Positions 34,796 to 38,641 of a DNA stretch of 38,641 nucleotides are shown one piece after another. The notes beneath the pieces were generated by a model. It made no database searches. It worked only from the letters and a program-made list of their open reading frames with translations, and was not told the DNA's origin. Origin of the DNA: Scytonema sp. RU_4_4 (GTDB lineage: Bacteria > Cyanobacteriota > Cyanobacteriia > Cyanobacteriales > Nostocaceae); contig JAAUSC010000048.1 of assembly GCA_012031965.1 (NCBI GenBank), forward strand, positions 1 to 38,641, written 5' to 3'. Positions within the stretch are counted from its first letter, which is position 1. Each line of letters opens with the position of its first letter. Made by a program: the position numbers and the translations under genes.

Positions 34796-35344
34796 GTGCC
34801 ATTGGACTTTAATGAAATCTGCCAACTGTTGACAACCATTGCACAAACTGACATTGCAGAAGTCACGCTCAAAAGTGATGATTTTGAACTTACAATTCGT
34901 AAGGCTGTAAGTACTCCTCAAGTGTTGTCAGCAGGTCAAGCGGCGTTAGGTACACTTAATGCACCGAACACACCAGTTCCACCACCTGTCTCCTTGGTGA
35001 TGTCGCCTCCTCCGGTAACGGAAACCTTGCCAAATCGCGCCATTGACAGCAATATTGTGGGCGTACAATCACCACCAACTGCTTCCTCTTTAATAGAACA
35101 GAAGTTTGTTGAAATCCCTTCCCCAATGGTGGGAACGTTTTATCGTGCGTCTAATCCGAACGAAACGCCATTTGTGGAAGTGGGCGATCGCATAAGGAGC
35201 GGTCAAACAGTCTGTATCATAGAAGCCATGAAACTCATGAATGAAATCGAAGCGGAAGTCTCCGGACAAGTGATAGAAATTCTCGTTCAGAACGGTGAAC
35301 CAGTAGAATATGGTCAATCTTTGATGCGAATTAAACCTGATTAA
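34796..35344 (+). CDS. accB: acetyl-CoA carboxylase biotin carboxyl carrier protein
   Basis: AccB carries the biotin that shuttles CO2 between AccC and AccA/D in fatty acid synthesis. The 182 residues contain a short N-terminal part (PLDFNEICQLLTTIAQTDIA, then VTLKSDDFELTIRK), a Pro/Ser-rich linker (about 50-105), and the biotinyl domain with EAMKLMN at Lys146. I chose the GTG at 34796 because homologs start with M-P-L-D-F-N-E and GAGGTAAG lies before it; the open frame extends upstream to a TTG. It follows efp on the same strand. Confidence 0.95.
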   Translation: MPLDFNEICQLLTTIAQTDIAEVTLKSDDFELTIRKAVSTPQVLSAGQAALGTLNAPNTPVPPPVSLVMSPPPVTETLPNRAIDSNIVGVQSPPTASSLIEQKFVEIPSPMVGTFYRASNPNETPFVEVGDRIRSGQTVCIIEAMKLMNEIEAEVSGQVIEILVQNGEPVEYGQSLMRIKPD

Positions 35345-35408
35345 GTATTAATCTATATATCGATGCTTCATTGTTAAATTTTTAGTGAGTCCTTACGGGT
35401 CTACCCTG

Positions 35409-35753
35409 ATGAAACAAGCGTTGCCTGTACCGCCAGAAGTTGTGCAACAAGTCGCTGAATACTTCAGCCTCTTGAGTGAACCCATGCGCCTACGGCTATT
35501 GCATTTGCTACGAGATGAAGAAAAATGCGTACAAGAACTGGTAGAGGCAACACAGACTTCTCAGGCTAATGTCTCAAAACACTTGAAGGTAATGTGGCAA
35601 GCGGGAATCCTCAGTCGTCGCAGTGAAGGAACCTGTGCCTACTACCGAGTGGAAGATGAAATGATTTTTGAGTTGTGTAACCGGGTTTGTGATCGACTCG
35701 CATCCAGGTTAGAACAGCAAGCCCGTAACTTTCGCATTTTAAATCGCAAGTAG
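35409..35753 (+). CDS. ArsR-family regulator with four cysteines
   Basis: The 114-residue protein has the ArsR winged helix: YFSLLSEPMRLRLLHLLRDE, then CVQELVEATQTSQANVSKHL. The SmtB-type alpha-5 D-x-H site is absent. Instead there are Cys40, Cys76, Cys90 and Cys94; Cys40 and the alpha-5 Cys pair would allow arsenite/metal binding or thiol-based sensing of sulfide or redox state (inference). I chose the ATG at 35409; a GTG at 35385 opens the frame 8 codons earlier. It follows accB by 64 bases and may be co-transcribed. Confidence 0.87.
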   Translation: MKQALPVPPEVVQQVAEYFSLLSEPMRLRLLHLLRDEEKCVQELVEATQTSQANVSKHLKVMWQAGILSRRSEGTCAYYRVEDEMIFELCNRVCDRLASRLEQQARNFRILNRK

Positions 35754-35823
35754 TGATGGAGAAGAACTCCTGCAGGAGTTGCTTGCCTGCAGGGCTGTCT
35801 CACTAATGATTTTAATCAGACTT

Positions 35824-35914
35824 GCACCATCTGCAACAAACCCGGTTTCTTCGTTCGTATTTGGTTGTCAACCAGACAATTTTTGTAGAAACCGGGTTTT
35901 TTTGCGTAAGTCCT
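35824..35914. repeat. palindromic element between convergent genes, terminator-like
   Basis: GCACCATCTGC at 35824-35834 and AAACCCGGTTTCT at 35838-35850 face AGAAACCGGGTTT at 35887-35899 followed by a T-run and TGCGTAAGTCCT at 35903-35914. The same pieces, rearranged, form the 33560-33608 element. The stem plus T-run could end transcription from the ArsR gene, and from the other side the GerMN gene. Confidence 0.7.
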
Positions 35915-35920
35915 GTTCAA

Positions 35921-36535
35921 TTAAAGTGAATAATTTTTATCAAAGCTTTCACGTGTCAAGGGTTGTTCCAACTCTAGACCTTCACCACCTAAAATTTCTA
36001 AAGGTTTCCCGTTTACCTCAATGTATACTTTGGCATTCTTATCTAAAGCTGTTGCGGTGTAAACAACTTGCCCTACACGACCCATCATAGAAGAACTCCC
36101 ACCTCCACTCTCAAATTCTTCTGACAAATTGACGTGGACACCATCATTTGCTGTCTTCACACCCAGCAGCTTTGTTCCTTTTGGAATTGTGGTAGTTTCC
36201 GTGTTTTCTGTTGGTCCAGCTAATAACTGTTGGAAAGCTCCTTCTAAAATTTGGTTCGATGAATTCCCAAGAGCCTTGACTTGAACGATTTGAGGAACCA
36301 ATTTAAACCCATTACCAGTATTTTGCAGCCAAAAGACTTCAGCATTTCGCTCAGTACCAAGCTGGTTTGTTGATTGCTGAGGTTGAGTTTCTGCTGGAGC
36401 CGGAATTTGTGCAGGGGGATTCTTGTCAGATTTTGAGGCAAAAAAAGTAACACTACCAGCCACTGCAATAACTGCAGCTGTCATCGCTGCAATAATACCA
36501 GGAGAAATACGGTTAGATCCTTGCTGTTCTTTCAT
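35921..36535 (-). CDS. GerMN-domain protein
   Basis: The 204-residue protein has an N-terminal membrane anchor (PGIIAAMTAAVIAVAGSVTF), a Pro/Gln-rich linker (about 38-58), and a GerMN-type domain (about 65-175): ILEGAFQQLLAGPTENTETT, IPKGTKLLGVKTANDGVHVN, LSEEFESGGG and VGQVVYTATAL. GerMN domains occur in extracytoplasmic proteins of varied role, including spore germination proteins in firmicutes; the cyanobacterial role is unknown. It lies just upstream of the DUF2993 gene end on the same strand (65 bases apart), possibly one unit. Confidence 0.88.
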   Translation of the reverse strand: MKEQQGSNRISPGIIAAMTAAVIAVAGSVTFFASKSDKNPPAQIPAPAETQPQQSTNQLGTERNAEVFWLQNTGNGFKLVPQIVQVKALGNSSNQILEGAFQQLLAGPTENTETTTIPKGTKLLGVKTANDGVHVNLSEEFESGGGSSSMMGRVGQVVYTATALDKNAKVYIEVNGKPLEILGGEGLELEQPLTRESFDKNYSL

Positions 36536-36600
36536 ATTGAAAACCTACCTTTAGGCTGAAATAGTATTTGTATGAGGAGAAGCCTGGTTAACGACGATAC

Positions 36601-37410
36601 TCATAAACTGGGGGTTTCCAAAAACCTAGAAGATGGTTCTGCTCGCAAAAATGCAGCAATCTCTAATTCTTCTGGTCTCATATTCAATTTTAGAATTCGC
36701 ACTTGTAGACCGTCACCTTCCAGATTGCCTAAATCTAATCGTTTGTTGAAATTGTTCACAACAGCATTGACAAGTTGAGGTGGAACTTCTTGACCATTCG
36801 CTGCCACAATTGGGTTAACTAACTGGATATTCCTCCCACCAACGATACTCAATCCTGATTCCACCCTAATCAATAAGGGTTTCTTCAGACCTTTCTCCTG
36901 TAATTCTACTTGGAAGCTGAAGCGGTTATTTGCTAAAAACTTTACATTTGGATTGACAAAAGTATACACAGAGTTATACTCTGTCTTTGAAGAATTGCCT
37001 GTGTTCATTTTTAGCTTTTGCAACCTCGCCATGAATTGAGGTGATTGTATGAGTTTATTGATATCCTGTTGAGTTAACACCAAACGGACACCAGCTTGTA
37101 AAGGTCGTTTGAATTTGGGTCGTTTTTTTTCCAGACTGCGCGGTTCTAATTCAATGACATCGGTTTCCAATTCTAAAGCTGCAATGCGAACTTCTTGCCA
37201 CTTGAGTTGCAAAGAACGCCCCGCAACACGCACCCTTTCTACTTTGCCTTGCAGCAATTGATGAGTAGGAGCATTGTCAACTCGCACTTGCAATTGTTCA
37301 ACTTGAGCCAACTGGGAACGGATAGCATTTTCAGCAGTCCGATCAACAACCAGTCCGACTGGAGTTACTAACCCTAACAAGCCAGATACAAGGAGCGTGA
37401 AAAATTCCAT
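36601..37410 (-). CDS. DUF2993 (LmeA-like) family protein
   Basis: The 269-residue protein begins with a hydrophobic segment (FFTLLVSGLLGLVTPVGLVV) and then shows the DUF2993 plan: AENAIRSQLAQVEQLQVRVD, GKVERVRVAGRSLQLKWQEV, and VLTQQDINKLIQSPQF. Related actinobacterial LmeA is a cell-envelope glycolipid-processing protein; for cyanobacteria the role is unknown. It should be membrane-attached and face the periplasm. It lies between proS and the GerMN gene on the same strand. Confidence 0.87.
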   Translation of the reverse strand: MEFFTLLVSGLLGLVTPVGLVVDRTAENAIRSQLAQVEQLQVRVDNAPTHQLLQGKVERVRVAGRSLQLKWQEVRIAALELETDVIELEPRSLEKKRPKFKRPLQAGVRLVLTQQDINKLIQSPQFMARLQKLKMNTGNSSKTEYNSVYTFVNPNVKFLANNRFSFQVELQEKGLKKPLLIRVESGLSIVGGRNIQLVNPIVAANGQEVPPQLVNAVVNNFNKRLDLGNLEGDGLQVRILKLNMRPEELEIAAFLRAEPSSRFLETPSL

Positions 37411-37421
37411 GTTTTCGTTTT

Positions 37422-37456
37422 GTCAGTTGTCAGTTGTCAGTTATCAGTTATCAGTT
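37422..37456 (+). repeat. heptamer tandem repeat at the proS stop
   Basis: Five 7-base units, three GTCAGTT then two ATCAGTT, run from upstream of DUF2993 into the proS 3' end. The proS stop codon (37451-37453) lies within the array. Confidence 0.85.
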
Positions 37457-38641
37457 GCTTGATAACTGTGTACTGTTCACTGATTGAATCCCCTGCTTGA
37501 GTGTAGATACAACGTCCGCGATCGCAATTTCTTGTGATTTGCGACTTTTTCGTTCAACAACTTCAACTTTGCCATTGGCGATCGCCCGTCCGGTGACGAT
37601 TCTGTAAGGGATCCCAATCAAATCTGCATCTTTGAATTTTACTCCTGCCCGTTCATTCCGGTCATCAAGCAAGGTTTCAACTCCCGCTTGATTGAGTTGG
37701 GTGTAGAGTTTTTCGGCGATTTCCACTTGTTGGGCATCGTTGATGTTAGGAATCGTAACAATCGCGTGATAAGGTGCGATGCGAAGAGGCCAAATAATTC
37801 CATCTTGGTCGTAAGATTGCTCTACAGCAGCTTGAGCCAATCGTGACACACCCACACCGTAACAACCCATCAACAGAGGTTTTTCTTCACCTTGTTCATT
37901 GGTATAAGTTGCACCCATTGCGATGGAATACTCGGTGCCTAATTGGAAAATGTGACCTACCTCTATTCCACGAGCACTTTGTAGAGTTTGGTCTGGGTTA
38001 TGGAGAGAGCGATCGCCTGGCCTTGATTTACGTACATCTACGCAAATTTTATGTAACTTAAAATGCTCATTCCAATTTGCTCCAACAACATGGTAGCCAG
38101 ATTCATTTGCACCAGTGACAAAATTCTTTAAATCGACTGCTGTTTTATCGACCAAACGTAAAAAGCCAGGTGCAATATCCTTGTGTGATTTAATATAATC
38201 ATCTCCAACATCAGGAGCAATGTAACCCAAGGGCAAAGGCTTACTTGCCAATCTTTCTTGAGCTTCTGTATCTGGTACTGCAAGTTTGAGCACCGTTTTT
38301 GCACCGTACTTGGGAGCTAATTTTGTCAATTCATTTTGTAATTTGATATCATTAACTTCTTGGTCGCCTCGGATACTCACCAGTACCAAAACTGATGTCC
38401 CATTATCAAATGTTGTTTGGTAAAGAACATTTTTCACAACTTGAGTGGGGGAACATTTCAAAAATTCACAGACTTTCTCAATTGTCTGGCTCCCTGGTGT
38501 TTCTCGTTTTTCGTAATTGGTAAATGCAGAGGGTTGCGCATCAGGTGGTAAAGAAAACTGCCTTTTCCACGTTAGCTGCGTACTGCCCATCTTCAGTGTA
38601 GAGGACTTCATCTTCGCCCGCTTCCGCTAACACCATAAATT
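37451..38641 (-). CDS. proS: prolyl-tRNA synthetase, C-terminal part, frameshifted and cut by window end
   Basis: ProS charges tRNA-Pro. The visible part holds the YbaK-like editing insertion ([20 protein letters not shown], then [13 protein letters not shown]), class II motif 3 region ([20 protein letters not shown]) and the anticodon-binding domain ([40 protein letters not shown]). The upstream end reads [20 protein letters not shown], then AANVEKA, in one frame, but the rest is in the next frame: GCAGTTTTCTTTACC is present where GCAGTTTCTTTACC is expected. One extra base in the A-run at 38554-38557 (plus strand) explains it. proS is essential, so a sequencing error is likely. An ATG at 38611 lies in the wrong frame and is not the start. 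Confidence 0.9.

Overview
The window looks like chromosomal DNA of a filamentous, probably heterocyst-forming cyanobacterium (Nostocales). Evidence: many HIP1 palindromes (GCGATCGC), heptamer tandem repeats such as (AGTCATT)n, several small palindromic repeat elements, a WD40 protein ending of the type common in these genomes, a cyanobacterial LexA with a matching operator, and the efp-accB gene pair. The genus cannot be fixed from sequence alone.

Layout. 1-2.8 kb is an accessory zone: the 3' end of a WD40-repeat gene (frameshifted), a MazE/VapB-PIN toxin-antitoxin pair, a DUF433 protein, and a second antitoxin/PIN pair whose antitoxin is frameshifted. 2.8-8.8 kb is a defence-type island on the minus strand: a probable dnd-associated protein 4, a double-glycine leader peptide gene, dndD, a 57-codon gene overlapping dndD by 4 bp, and a DEAD/DEAH helicase of the type linked to DNA phosphorothioation. 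No dndB, dndC or dndE is seen. 8.9-18.5 kb is mostly housekeeping: lexA with an SOS box, argF, tRNA-Thr with a consensus promoter, a DUF104/PIN toxin-antitoxin pair, ribF, an MBL-fold hydrolase, surE, pheS and a short RecQ helicase. 18.5-25.5 kb holds two GNAT acetyltransferases, a PPOX-family flavoprotein, a MocR/PdxR-like regulator with a candidate three-site operator, an SDR oxidoreductase, leuA (frameshifted) and a NYN-domain protein. 25.5-27 kb is gene-poor repeat DNA ending in tRNA-Phe. 27-33.6 kb is transport: a metal ABC permease divergent from an SmtB-type sensor, a CUT1-type sugar ABC transporter lacking its ATPase, and an MFS protein. 33.6-38.6 kb has a possible tiny membrane protein, efp-accB, a cysteine-containing ArsR regulator, a GerMN lipoprotein-like protein, a DUF2993 protein and the 3' part of proS (frameshifted).

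Two themes deserve attention. First, the dndD island is incomplete in a standard sense but carries tightly coupled small genes, so it is either a dispersed phosphorothioation system or a DndD-centred variant. Second, four genes (WD40, antitoxin, leuA, proS) each carry one 1-base A/T-run indel. Two of them are normally essential or core, so assembly or sequencing error is a serious explanation, and apparent pseudogenes here should be treated with care. All family assignments are from reading the sequence; no database search was possible.
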